64,000 nt of DNA from Allium sativum (lineage: Eukaryota; Streptophyta; Magnoliopsida; Asparagales; Amaryllidaceae): NCBI GenBank assembly GCA_030737875.1, contig JASFAX010000020.1:29774688-29838687 (forward strand), read 5' to 3'. Under the pieces are notes generated by a model, which saw only the letters and a list, made by a program, of their open reading frames with translations, was not told the origin of the DNA and made no database searches. This document shows, piece by piece, positions 10,351-21,708 of the stretch. The translations under genes were made by a program, and so were the position numbers. Positions within the stretch are counted from its first letter, which is position 1, and each line of letters opens with the position of its first letter.

Positions 10351-10960
10351 TAAAAATACAAAACATAACTAAACTTCTATAACAATAATAACAACAAGAT
10401 TTATAATACTGATAAATTAACTAACTATTATAATAAATTAGCTAAGTTTACCGATTTTATCAAAAATAATAAGTTTAGTTTATATAAGTTAACTAACTAT
10501 ATAAAAATATAAAATATTACCAAGTATTCTGTAATAATAATAGCAATAATTAAAAATTTACTAACTATTATAAAAATTAGCTAACTATAATAAATAATTA
10601 ACTAAGTTTACTAATTTTATAAAAATTAAGAAGTTTTATTTACAAAAGTTAACTAAGTATATAAAAAGTATGAAATATGACCAAGTATGTTATAATAATA
10701 ATAATAACAGAAATAATTAAAAATTAATTAGCTATTACAAAAAATTGACTAAGTTTACCACTTTTAAACGAATTAAGAGGTTTAGTTTATGAAAGTTAAA
10801 TAAGCATATAAAAATATAAAATATTACCAAGTATTCTATAATAATAATAGAAATAATTAAAAATTAACTAAGTAATATAAAAATTAATTAACTATTATAA
10901 AAAATAAACAATGTTTACTAATTTTATAAAAATTAAGAAGCCTAGTTCATAAAAATTAAC
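10351..10960 (+). repeat. AT-rich tandem repeat, four ~150-bp units
   Basis: Units start near 10351, 10501, 10661 and 10808, giving spacings of 150, 160 and 147 bp. Each holds ATAAAAATATAAAATAT-like sequence, then ACCAAGTATTCT with an (ATA)n run, then TAACTAA.TATTA and GTTTAC..ATTTTA. The copies are diverged. No ORF is present. Confidence 0.7.
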
Positions 10961-11283
10961 TGAGTATTTCCTATGTTTATAAAAGTATTCTTCAATCTTG
11001 TGCATATACCATGTTGTTATCTTCGACTTGCTCCTTCTTGTATTCTTTTTTTTGTTTTTGTTTTTGTCGAGCATTGTTTTCTTCTTAACGTGTAAACATG
11101 ACTAAATGCTAACGTGAACACATATATATAGGTATTGGAGATAGTAACCTTTGTGCATTTAGCTATAATTGTAATATCGTTAGGCGCTTCTGAAGATCCC
11201 TCAAAAACAAGACTGTTTGTGGCAATTGATTATGGAGAAAGCTGTAACTTTTAGTTGTTTATTTTGTTGGCATTCGACGCAAA
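10961..11283 (+). other. AT-rich flank with possible exon 11132-11254
   Basis: Mostly T-rich sequence. From an AG at 11130-11131 a 40-codon frame is open to TAG 11252-11254 and looks like a hydrophobic leader (VTFVHLAIIVISLGASEDPS) followed by TRLFVAIDYGES. I cannot assign it. The last five bases, GCAAA (11279-11283), are the proposed left target duplication of E2. Confidence 0.3.
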
Positions 11284-11697
11284 TGTAACACCCCGTAATT
11301 TCAAAACATGACATAAGGGATAATTAATGAATAATTAATTTTTTAAAAGAAGAATTAGTAAAAGGCGTTACGCCATTGCGTTTGTCTTGGAATCCTGCTT
11401 GAGATAGATTCTGAGTTTGCGTAAAATGGATACTGTATGAAGAAGTTATGGACATTAGAAGTTGAGCAGAAAAAGCAGAAAATAGGCTGGGATAACTGGC
11501 GCACTTGTGAAGCGCGCCAGAACAAAAATTCACTGGCACACCTAGGAAGTGCGCCCACGCCGAGGCAAAACCTGCACAGAATTCTTGAGAGTTCTCTGAT
11601 GATGTGTCCTTCGGTGATTGGCTGGTTAACGTGTTTTCTACTCAGATGGTTCAGATGGTCTCTAATTTAATCAAAAGGTCGTAATTCACCTAATACA

Positions 11698-11707
11698 TCT
11701 ATAAAAA
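11698..11707 (+). promoter_or_regulatory. TATA box of E2 5' LTR
   Basis: TCTATAAAAACA lies about 412 bp into the LTR. The same element is at 19604-19613 in the 3' LTR, at the same distance from the LTR start. It should set the start of the genomic transcript. Confidence 0.6.
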
Positions 11708-12582
11708 CACACCTAAACCTAACCCTAATTTCATTACACTAATCCATGGCGCTTCCATGCAGCTTAATCTAAACTAAAATTAGCCTCTCTTCTTTTCTCC
11801 AAAGCAAAGTAGAATTATAGTATTCGAATTGGAAGATAAGAATCAAATTCTACAATAACGGTTTAGCTAATCAAATTTAGAAATCAGATTCTGATGTATT
11901 CACTCTTCTTAGTCCTATCGCTGTGAGTCTACGTTACTTTCACATATAATTAAAAAGTAAATTTGATAGGATTTTAAATTGAATTTAATTATTATGCCTA
12001 TAAGTAAGACGAATCTTATCAAGTTTTGTAGATTCTTACCTTTCAGATTCATACCCAAATTACTATTATCATATGCGTAATTGGATCTATTTTATTATTC
12101 TATGCAGTCCATGTTTCATATGCCTCTTTTATGCCAGTTTTGATGACATGATTCTCTCCGCTTCTTCTTTTCCTTTTTTATGAGTTTTGGCTAAAGTACC
12201 GCGTTGAGATTTGCGTACGAATAATGTTTGAACGATCGGGAAAAGTTAGGGGAAATTGGTAATAAAATGAGATTATTAGAAAAAATCAATTTGAGCATAA
12301 TTGTGTATAAATTGTAAACATTAGATTTGGCATAAGTTGGATTGGGCATAATTGGATATAATTTGTATACATGAGGTTTGGCATTAATTGTTAGTAACAA
12401 TGAATGCAAATTAATTTAAGCATAATTTGGCATAACATATATGCATAAGATTATAGGCCTAATTTAGATTAAAACTGTAAACATAATTTAGATTGGAAAT
12501 TATGGGTAAGTGGGGTATATTTTAATCCAAGATTTAAAATTGGGACTTGAATCAAGAAAATGATAATAAATGCCTAAGACAT

Positions 12583-12797
12583 GAGGTTAGATTCGTATTG
12601 CAGTATTAGCCTGCCCGGAACCGCCCGACACATCCAGTGACCGCAATTTGGTAATCTAATGTGAGAGGTCGGAGGCAGAAATTAGATGCGTAATGATGCA
12701 AAGACACTAGTTTAGATTCGGTTTGCAATATAAGACTGCCTGGAACCGCCCGACATATCCAGCAACCGCAGGACGGTAATCTAATGTGAGAGATCTT
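12583..12797 (+). repeat. Tandem duplication in E2 5' LTR
   Basis: Two ~125-bp copies start at TTAGATTCG (12587 and 12712). Each contains TGCC(C/T)GGAACCGCCCGACA and ends GGTAATCTAATGTGAGAG. The 3' LTR lacks this block entirely. The E5 LTR has a related single copy on the opposite strand (about 45300-45420). Confidence 0.75.
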
Positions 12798-13392
12798 GCA
12801 AGATTGTAGTTATAATAAATTAATGAATACTTAACCAAGATAAGACATGTGATTAGACATAGGGATGATAAAGGGTTAAGTGGGTGACATGGGTAACATG
12901 CAAAACATAATCAAGGCACTTAACCAGGATGAGGCATGTAAGAAAACGTGGGAATAAAAGAAGGGATTATGTGGAAAATCCTAGTGGGGACCAAGCATAG
13001 GAGGGAAGCTTGTGTCAAGTGGGTGGACCCTTTCCAACTAATAGCATATTTAGTATCTATGTGAGCTCTAACTAGGTCGAGGACGGGACCACGCTTACTG
13101 TGTTGATTGTAAGGGGTCAATAAAGAGTTAGCGATGGCAGTGCAAGTCCAATGGAATCATGTGTATGCATGGGTCCAGGCCGGTGGGTAAGACGTTGTTG
13201 CATCATGTAGGTAGAAGCTGTGCCTTTTAGTAGTATCGGGTTTCCACTTTAGGGACTGATACACCCTACTGTGGGACCAGCACGGGTATCTACAAGTTAA
13301 GGAGCCGATCGAATGGGGAGGGTAGTGTGTACAACAAGTGGAGATAGAAGAAGGAGGCGCCTATGACAGCAGCTACGAGCACACAAAACTAC

Positions 13393-13434
<42 letters not shown>
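13393..13434 (+). repeat. (ATT)n microsatellite
   Basis: About 14 uninterrupted ATT units inside the E2 5' LTR. The 3' LTR has a much shorter run (around 20953-20969), so the tract expanded or shrank after insertion. Confidence 0.9.
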
Positions 13435-14072
13435 GTTTAGTAAGAGGGACCAACTTTCAGTATGGAACTGGCATTGGTGCGGTGTAGGAATTATCTTATA
13501 GTGAATAGAAGCGCAACCCACATTATATCTTGTTCATCTTGTTTACCTTGTCATGTCTTCTTCTATTACAGTCATCTCTAATATCCAGCTTATGTTCTTA
13601 TCTTGTTACGTTACTAATTATATTTTTAAAGTCACTAGACTCGCCAGACGTATGTCAGACCCGTTTTTGTTTCGCCTCTTTTCTTTCTTTTCCCCCCAGG
13701 TCCCCAGGGTGGGACTAGTGGAGTTTGACTTGGATATCTTTCTTCTTAAAGTGCTTGGAAGTGTTGAAAATAATGCTCAGCTTTATCTCTTTTTCGTTAT
13801 GGCTATTAGGAGTGGGATTATGGTTTTACTTTTATGTACTCTGATAATAATTTTGTTCAATATGGATATTTGTGTACTTGGCTCTAGTATGTGGTTTTGA
13901 TGTTGTAACCAAACATGTTTTGTTTTTGTGCTACAATGAATAAATTTTAAATTTTCTTATATACCATTTTATATATCTGTCTTGTGATATTCTGTTCTAT
14001 ACTCTTATAATACACCTTGAAAGCTAATGCATTCCGTTAGTGAGTGACATTAATGGACGTGGTGTGTTACAG

Positions 14073-14090
14073 GTGGTATCAGAGCTGAAG
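14073..14090 (+). other. E2 primer binding site (tRNA-Met type)
   Basis: GGTGGTATCAGAGCTGAAGC lies one base after the LTR end. It contains the exact TGGTATCAGAGC core complementary to plant initiator tRNA-Met. Confidence 0.88.
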
Positions 14091-14278
14091 CTTACCAAAA
14101 TAGATAAAAGATTTTGAAAAACCATTTTCAAAAACATTTTTAGAAAGAAGTATTTTCAAAAACATGTTTTTAAGAAGGTGATTCAGGAGAAAGGTTTATT
14201 ATGAAAAACAAAATCCACAAAAGCCAAATATCTATCATTCAATTCTTTGTTTTGAATCTCTTTTTCTTTCGTTTCAAA

Positions 14279-15632
14279 ATGTCCAGGGAACTTAATCTTC
14301 CAAAGGGCGTACAGATATCGGGATGGTTCCGAAGGTATCTGGAGGCTAGGGCCACTGCCGTAGGCCCAGTAGACGCTCCTCCTCCGCCATCTGCAGCCGC
14401 TCCCCCTCCTCCTCCACTGTAGATACTTTTTTAAATCTATGTAAGGATTTCCATTTGACCAGAGGAAAGCCTTTTTATGGGATTGAGACGTTTGTTGAGG
14501 CTCAAAATTGGCTCAAGGAAGTGGAGGATTTGTTTGGTATCTTTGAGATAGATGATGGAAGGAAAGTTCATCTAGCTTCTTGGTTGATGAACGATGAAGC
14601 TTCCTTTTGGTGGGACGTAACTAATGGAGGATGGCCAGTGGAGACGTGGATAGACTTCAGACGAAGATTCGAATTGAAATTTCTTTCATAAGCGGAGGAG
14701 GGTTTATACATGGAGAGGTTCTTGGCTTTGAAACAAGGGAGTTTTTCTGTAAAGGAGTACGTTAACAAGTTTAACCAGTTAGCAAGATTTGGTGTGGAAT
14801 TAGTCAATACACCACATAAGAAGGCTTTAAGATTTGCCAAGGGTCTAAATGAACCATTACACGGGTTGGCTATGTCTCACATTCTTACGGGGGCTATTTC
14901 GAGAAACTTGTTAACATGGCGTTGATGCATGAAGAGGAGAAAGGTAAAAATGTAGTTAAGGCACAAGATAAGAAAGTTGATTCAAAGAAAGCACAAAAAC
15001 AACAAAAGAATGGTGGTAAGGATTACAAGGGCCAAGGGAAGAAAAGATGTTTTAATTGTGGAACACTGGGCCACTTAATCAAGGACTGTAGGAAGAAGAA
15101 AAAAACGGGTTGCTTCCAATGCGGTGAGGCAGGACATATGATTAAAGACTGCCCAAGGAGGCAAGGATAAGGGCAAGGGCAAGGGAAAGGACAGAGGACA
15201 GGATCTACTTCTGGAGGGCAGGTTCATGCTCTCATGGCACCAGGACAGGAGAGAGGTAGAAGAATTTCTGTTGAAAGTTTGATTTTCCTTTTTGATCATC
15301 CTGTTCTAACTTTGTTTGATTCTATCACTTCACTTTCGTTTATAACTGCTTCGTTAGATTAAATACTGCATCTAAATACTAGTCTAGTTATGGATCCCAT
15401 TGTAGTCCCCAATATTATTGGGTGTACGACTCATCTTTCTACGTTATGTTGGGATTTGAGAGTATATGTGTATGGCGTTGAGTTCGAATGCAACGCGTAT
15501 GTGCTTGGCTTCACGAGCTATTGGTTGATTCTAGGAATGGATTGGGTAACCAGTTATGGTCCCATTATCGACTGTGAAAAGAGGGTAGTTAGACTGTTGA
15601 CAAGTTTAGTAATACTCTCGATATTTCTTTGA
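14279..15632 (+). pseudogene. E2 gag-protease, frameshifted and interrupted
   Basis: The likely start is ATG 14279. A short Pro/Ala-rich N-terminus ends at TAG 14420-14422. The Gag body resumes in another frame from about 14430 (DEASFWWDVT motif), is stopped at 14689 (TAA), and shifts frame again near 14916. Two intact CCHC knuckles follow (CFNCGTLGHLIKDC and CFQCGEAGHMIKDC), then a stop at 15168. In the same frame comes the protease region, where the active site reads FDSITSLSFI instead of the family's D(S/T)GA.HSFI, so the essential Gly is lost. The ILGMDWV block near 15535 is conserved. The frame ends at TGA 15630-15632. Confidence 0.87.
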
Positions 15633-15648
15633 CCCTAAGGGTTATGTT

Positions 15649-17060
15649 ATGTTTAGCTACCTAGAATCTCTTGACACATCTATTGATGATTTGCAACCTG
15701 TTCGAGTAGTCTGTGAGCATGCAGATGTCTTTGAGGAGGTTAGGGGCATACCTCCGAAACGCAAGATAGATTTCCTTATATACTTTGTGGAAAATGCAAA
15801 ACTAGTTGCATTACCAGTGCGCCATATGGGTCCAGGAGAAAGGAGGGTGCTTAGTAAACAAGTGGAAGAGCTGCTTGAGGTTTCATAAGAAGAAGTATCT
15901 CGGAATAGGGTGCTCCTGTTGTTTTACTACAAAGGCTGATGGTTCGCTAAGATTATGCGTGGATTATAGGGAGATGAGTAAGCTCACGAAGAAGAACAGA
16001 CAACCATTGCCGAGGATAGATGATTTTCTCGGTCAGTTGGTTGGTGCTTCGGTTTTCTCGCAATTGTACTTAACTATAGGATTTCATCAGTTGAGGATAG
16101 CTGAGGATAGTATATATAAGATTGCTTTTAGGACTCCCAACGGTTTCTTCGAATGGCTCGTCATGCCTTTTGGTTTGACAAATGCACCCACGTATTTGTA
16201 GACTTGATGAGTTGGGTGTTCAAGGAGTTTCTAAACAAGTTCGTGGTGGTCGTTGTGGATGATATTTTGATATTTTCTAGAAGTGAGGAAGAGCATGCCC
16301 TACATCTTAGGGAAGTCTCAGAGACCCTTCTAGCACATCAACTCAAATCTAAGTTCTCCAAATGCAATTTTTGGAGGAAGGAAGTGAGATTCTTAGGACA
16401 TGTGGTCTCCATGGAAGGGATAGCTGTGGATCCCGCAAAGGTGGTAACAATTCAAGATTGGAAGGTTCCTAAGAATTCAACAGAAATAAGAACTTTTCTT
16501 TGTTCGGTAGGCTATTATAGAAATTTCATTAAGGATTTTGCTAAGATATCAGCCCAACTTACACAGTTGACGAAAAAGATTTGACCTTTTCTTGGGATGT
16601 TGACTCTGACGAAGCTTTCCAATGTTTGAAGAGGGCATTGACGAAAGCTCCAATTTTATTTTTGCCTGATGGGAGTAAACCATTCACAGTGTATACCAAT
16701 GCTTGCGAGACAGGGCTTGGCACAGCTTTGATGCAAGAGGGAAGGGTGATATGCTATGGTGGAAGGCAGTTAAAGGCCCATGAGAAGAATTACCTGACCC
16801 ACGATTTAGAGTTAGCTGCCATAGTTTTGGCGCTTTAGTATTGGCATCACTATTTTCTTGGAGAGAGGTTTGAGTTGTATACAGACCATAAGTCCCTAAA
16901 ATACTTGTTCTCTCAAAAAGATCTAAACTTAAGGCAACAGAGGTGGATGGAGTTCTTAGCATCCCGCAATTTTGAGATTGCATATGCCCCTGGCAAGGGT
17001 AACGTTGTAGCTGATGCCTTGAGTAGAAAAAAGTTGACTTTGAGTCCTTTGTTTGTCGAG
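15649..17060 (+). pseudogene. E2 reverse transcriptase and RNase H, frameshifted
   Basis: The RT is split over at least three frames, with shifts near 15850-15890, 16170-16200 and 16575. Visible motifs are [27 protein letters not shown] (Tyr replaces the catalytic Asp of the usual LDL), [10 protein letters not shown] and VVVDDILIFS (paired Asp kept). RNase H follows: [10 protein letters not shown] has Asn for the first catalytic Asp, DLELAAIVL keeps the Glu, a TAG sits at 16836-16838, and [11 protein letters not shown] keeps its Asp. The ADALSRK end marks the passage to integrase. The E1 and E2 RNase H lesions are at different catalytic positions, so they decayed independently. Confidence 0.87.
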
Positions 17061-18669
17061 TGGCAGAGTTTAGACTATATCTCTACCTTTGACTTTACAC
17101 CCTCTGTCGATTATGTACCCGATTTGTTAGCATCGTTAGAGGTGCGACCTATGCTTTTGGGACAGATAGGCGCGACACGGCGAGATGACCCAGAGCTAAT
17201 AGAGATAGTAGAAAAGCTCATAAGAGGGGAGTCTTCGGGCCATCTAAGTTGGTATACTATAGATGAGAAAGGTTGGTTGCATAGGGATGGTGGACTTTAT
17301 GTATTACGCGACGAGAGTTTGAGAAGGGCAATCCTTGAAGAAGCACATTGTTCTAAGTTGACCATATATTCATGTGGAGATAAGATGTATAAGGACATGA
17401 AGAGAGTTTTCTTTTGCGCCAGAATGAAGAAGGATATGGCTGTGTTCGTTTCTAGATGCTTAGTGTTCCAACAAGTTAAGGATGAGCAAAATAAGCCTGG
17501 TGGTTTGCTTCACCCTTTAGAGGTTCCACAGTGGAAATAGGAAAGTGTTTCCATGGATTTCGTTGACAGGTTGCTGAGGTCAAGTAATGGTAATATGGGG
17601 ATTCAGGTAGCAGTAGATAGACTTACGAAGAGCGCCCATTTCATTCCCGTTAGCAGTAGGAGAACAGCGACATGGTTGGCATCTATTTATTTCTGAGAGA
17701 TAGTTCGTCTACATTGCATAACTTCTAATATTGTGAGTGATTGAGATCCCATTTTCACTAGTGAGTTTTGGAAGAGCTTGTAAGAGGTGGTAGGAACACA
17801 ATTGTGTTTGAGCACCGCTTATCACCCACAGACGGATGGCCAAACAGAAAGAGTGAATTGGATTCCAGAAGATCTTTTGAGATTATGCATCCTGGACTTT
17901 GGATGGACATGGGAGGAACATCTTCCATTAGCAGAGTTCGCCTACAACAACAGCTATTAGACTAGCATTGGCATGGCACCTTTTGAGGCTCTATATAGAT
18001 GACCTTGCCGATAATCGACTTGTTGATGGGAGTCTACGAATAAGATTTTGCTTGGGCCCGAGATGTTTAGGGGAACTTCAGAGAAGGTAGACTTGATTCG
18101 AAGACGCATGAAGACGGCACATGACCATCAAAAGTCATATGTTGATAAGAGAAGGACTGATCTTGAGTTCAGTGTTGGAGATATGGTCTTTATTAAAGAA
18201 TCACAGTTGAGGAATGTAGTTCGTTTTGGGTCTGTAGGGAAATTGACACCAAGGTTCGTATGGCGATTCCCCATTATAGAGCGAATTGGGCAAATGGAAT
18301 ACAGAGTGAAATTGCTTGAGAAGCTTAGTGGTGTTCATGATGTATTTCATGTGTCGCATTTGCGGAAGTGTTTACATGATACGGTGAAAGTATTAGAGTT
18401 GTTCATGCTTAGAGAAGTGGAAGTGGAGCGAGATGCCACGATTAGACGAGCTCTTACATGCATCCTTGGATCGGAGGTCAAGAAGCCGAGAGGTCAAGTT
18501 GGTTAAAGTCCAGAGGGGAGATGATCAAGGAGACGCGACTTGGGTGACTGAAGACATGACACGCGCGTCATACCCTTTCCTTTTTGAGGGTATGTTCTTA
18601 ACTTCTCCTTTTTCTACTGCTTTGTTTATACTTGTTCTATCGTTTAGTATATCTTTGATCCTTAGGTAG
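17061..18669 (+). pseudogene. E2 integrase with chromodomain-like tail, interrupted
   Basis: The zinc-binding part reads [13 protein letters not shown] (the second His is Tyr) and [12 protein letters not shown] (the second Cys is Phe). A TAG at 17538-17540 interrupts before the DDE core. The core reads SMDFVDRLLRS, then VSD*DPIFTS with a stop where Arg is usual, then [13 protein letters not shown] with the catalytic Glu. Further stops precede the open 18048-18506 segment, which holds the SVGDMVFIK and GKLTPRFVWRFPI blocks and the VHDVFHVSHLRK motif. A frame change near 18480 leads to the chromodomain-like REVKLVKVQRG...ATWVTEDMTR...YPFLFE end. Non-functional. Confidence 0.85.
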
Positions 18670-19189
18670 AAAATCCTATGGTTGTAAACATGTGTTTGGG
18701 ACTTGTTATGTTTGGTGGATGTAAGTGGATGTAAGTGTTTGCTAGTGGTTGCTCGTGGATGCATTTACACACGCATTTGGCACTAGATCGGCTCGATCAC
18801 CTTCATAATGCATATGAATGAGTGTGCATATTTAAAGTTAATGGATGTATATTGAATGTGTTATCATATGGATGCTGCATCTGAATGAATGGTTGTGCAC
18901 TCATATAGAAATGATATGCATCATTAGGATTCATTTTCATACATAATGGACGGATGGGACTATCATATTTTTCATTAAGGAGTTCAAATGAATCAGTAGA
19001 CTGCTTGATCTTTGCATTAGATAAGGAACATATACACACACTTTTGCATATGTTCATATAGCAGTAGACATCTGTTAAGGACAATTAATGCTTGTGGATG
19101 ATGAATGAGCATATGAATGAATGGATGGTAGGATAAGTTCTTCCTAACTTGAAGATTTCGGGGATTGAAATCATTTAAGGAGGGGAGAA
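18670..19189 (+). other. E2 3' untranslated region and polypurine tract
   Basis: This non-coding stretch is rich in GGATG(T/C) and ATATGAATGA motifs. It ends with GATTTCGGGGATTGAAATC, TTTAAGGAGGGGAGAA and then the 3' LTR. The purine tract is 19172-19189. The same region, reversed and diverged, makes up most of the E5 cores, which ties the two families together. Confidence 0.8.
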
Positions 19190-21604
19190 TGCAACACCCC
19201 GTAATTTTAAAACATGACATAAGGGAAAATTAAAGAATTACTAATTTCCTAAAGGAATAATTAGTTGAAACGGGTTATGCCATTGCGTTCATCTCGGAAT
19301 TTTGCTTGAGATAGATACGAATTTGCGTAAATCAGATACGTATGAATAAGTTATCGACGATAGAATTTGAGCAGATAAAGCTGAAAACAAGCTGGGATAA
19401 CTGGCACAATTGTGAAGTGCACTAGAAAAAAAATGCACCGGCGCGCCAAGGAAATGTGCCCATGCCGAGGCAAAATCAGCATATAATTCTGGAGAGTTCT
19501 CTTATGACGTGTCCTTCGGGGATTGGCTGGATGACGTGCTTTCTGGTCAGATTTTTTAGATGATCTCTAATCTAATCTAAAGGTCCTAATTCAGCTAATA
19601 CGTCTATAAAAACAAACCTAAACCTAACCCTAATTTCATTACACTAATCCATGGCGCCTCCATGCTGCTCTAATATAAATTAAAACTAGCCCCTCTTCTC
19701 TTCTCCAAAGCAAATCAGAATTAGAGTATTCAAATTGGAAGATAAGAATCAAATTCTACAACAATGGTTTAGCTAATCAAATTCAGAAATCAGATTTAGA
19801 TCTATTCTCTATTCTTAATCCTGTCGCTGTGAATCTATGTTACTTTCACATATAACTAAAAAGTAATTATTATCGTATTGTAATTAAATTTAATGATCAT
19901 GCCGGTAAGTAAGACGAATCATATCAATATTTTTAGATTCTTTCCTTTCAGATTCATACCCAAATTAATGTTACCATTAGCCTAATTGGATCTATTTTAT
20001 TGTTCTATGCTAGTTCATATTTCATGTCTCCTTTATGCCAGTTTTGATGATATGATTCTCTCCCCTTCTTCTTTTCCTTTTTATATTAGATTAGGCTAAC
20101 CTCGAGCCTAACATATTGCATTGAGATTTGCGTACTAATAACTTTTGAACAATTAGGAAAAGTTTGGGGAAATTGGTAACAAAATGAGATTATTTGCAAA
20201 AATCAATTTGAGCATAATTGTGTATAAACTGTATACATGAGATTTGGCATAAGTTGGATTGAGCATGATTGGATATAATTCGCATACATGAGGTTTGGCA
20301 TAAATTGTTAATAACAATGAATGCAAATTAATTTGAGCATAATTTGGCATAACATGTATATGTAAGATTATAGGCCTAATTTGGATTAAAATTATAGACA
20401 TAATTATGGGCATAACATGTATACGTAAGATTATAGGCATAATTTGACATTCGTAACTTGTGAAATATAATCAAGGCACTTAACCAAGATGAGACATGTA
20501 AGAAAACATGGGAATAAAAGAAGGGGTTTAGTGGGAATTCCTAGTGGGGACCAAGCATAGGAGGGAAGCTTGTGTCAAGTGGGTGGACCCTTTTCAACCG
20601 GTAACCCATTTAGTATCTATGTGAGCTTGAACTAGGTCGAGGGCCGGACACGCTTACAATGTTGATTGTAAGAGGTCAATAAAGAGTTAGCGATGGCAGT
20701 GCAAGTCCAACGGAATCATGTGCGTGCGTGGGTCCGGGATGGAAGACAAGACGTTGTTGCATCGTGTAGGTATAGGCCGTGCCTTTTAGTAGTATCAGGT
20801 TGCCACTTTAGGGAGTGATACACTCCATTGTGGGACGAGCACGGGTATCTACGAGTTAGGGAGCCGATCGAATGGGGAGGGCTGTGGGTATAACTAGTGG
20901 TGATAGGAGCAGGCGGCACCCATGACAGCAACTAGGAGCACACGAAACTACCATCATTATTATTATTATGTTTTCTAAGAAGGATCAACTTTTAGTATGG
21001 AACTAGTATTGGTGCGGTGTAAGAATTATCTTATAGTGATTTGAAGCGTAGTCAACGTTATATCTTGTTCATCGTGTTTACCTTGTCATATCGGCTTATG
21101 TTATAGTCATCTCTTATATCCAACTTATGTTCTTATCCTGTTACTTTACTGATTATATTGTTAAAGTCACTGCACTCGCCAGACTTATGTCTGACCCATT
21201 TTTGTTTCGCCTTTTTCTTTCTTTTCCCCCCTGGTCCTCGGGGTGGGTCTAGTGGAGCTTGACTTGGATATCTTTCTTCTTGAAGTGATTGGAAGTGTTG
21301 AAAGTAATGCTCCTCTTTATCTCTTTTTCATTATGGCTATTTGGAGTGGTATTATGGTTTTTCTTTTATGTACTCTGATAATAATTTTGTACAAAATTGA
21401 TATTTGAGTACTTGGCTCTAGTATGTGGTTTTGATGTTGTAACCAAACATGTTTTGCATTTCTGCTACAATTAACAAATTTTAAATTTTCTTTTGTACCA
21501 TTTTATATATCTGTCTTGTGATATTTTGTTCTATACTCTTATAATACTCCATGAAAGTTAATGCATTGCCTTAGTGAGCGACATTAATGGACATGGGGTT
21601 TAAA
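19190..21604 (+). repeat. E2 3' LTR
   Basis: It starts TGCAACACCCC (TG kept, one change from the 5' copy). Its end near 21604, GGGGTTTAAA, aligns with GTGTGTTACA of the 5' LTR. The TATA box is at 19604-19613. Relative to the 5' LTR it lacks the tandem-duplication block and has a short ATT tract. Confidence 0.82.
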
Positions 21605-21703
21605 GCGAACGTGTGTCATGTATATTTTTTTTGTTTATAGATATCATGTCTTTGTTTGACAAATATCGTGTAGATTAAGTTTATGATGTTATTTTTGTTT
21701 ATG
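21605..21703 (+). other. Short spacer between E2 and E3
   Basis: AT-rich DNA that begins with GCGAA, the proposed right target duplication of E2. It should be continuous with 30114 onward if E3 is removed, and so may belong to the CACTA-type element ending at 30623. Confidence 0.45.
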
Positions 21704-21708
21704 GAAAT
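21704..21708 (+). repeat. E3 left target-site duplication GAAAT
   Basis: GAAAT precedes the E3 5' LTR and recurs at 30109-30113 right after the 3' LTR. The 5-bp size fits a Ty3/gypsy integrase. Confidence 0.8.

Larger units (their letters stand above)
11284..14071 (+). repeat. E2 5' LTR (2.79 kb)
   Basis: It runs from TGTAACACCCC to ...GGTGTGTTACA at 14071, directly before the primer site. It is about 370 bp longer than the 3' LTR. The difference is mostly 12441-12890, which the 3' LTR lacks between about 20440 and 20460. It holds a TATA box (11698), a ~125-bp tandem duplication and an (ATT)n microsatellite. Confidence 0.88.
11284..21604 (+). mobile_element. E2: decayed chromodomain-type Ty3/gypsy retrotransposon
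   Basis: The paired LTRs (TGTAACACCCCGTAAT at 11284, TGCAACACCCCGTAAT at 19190) flank a tRNA-Met-type primer site, gag, protease, RT, RNase H, integrase with chromodomain-like tail, a long 3' untranslated region and a purine tract. Flanking GCAAA (11279-11283) and GCGAA (21605-21609) differ by one base and are the likely 5-bp target duplication. Several frameshifts and stops make it non-autonomous. It belongs to a different family from E1 by LTR sequence but has the same domain order, and it is the clear relative from which E5 derives. Confidence 0.9.

Noticed and set aside
13530..13900. Hydrophobic ORFs of 62 and 115 codons in E2 5' LTR
   Set aside because: T-rich LTR end. The equivalent 3' LTR sequence carries changes that break the frames, and no family is recognised.
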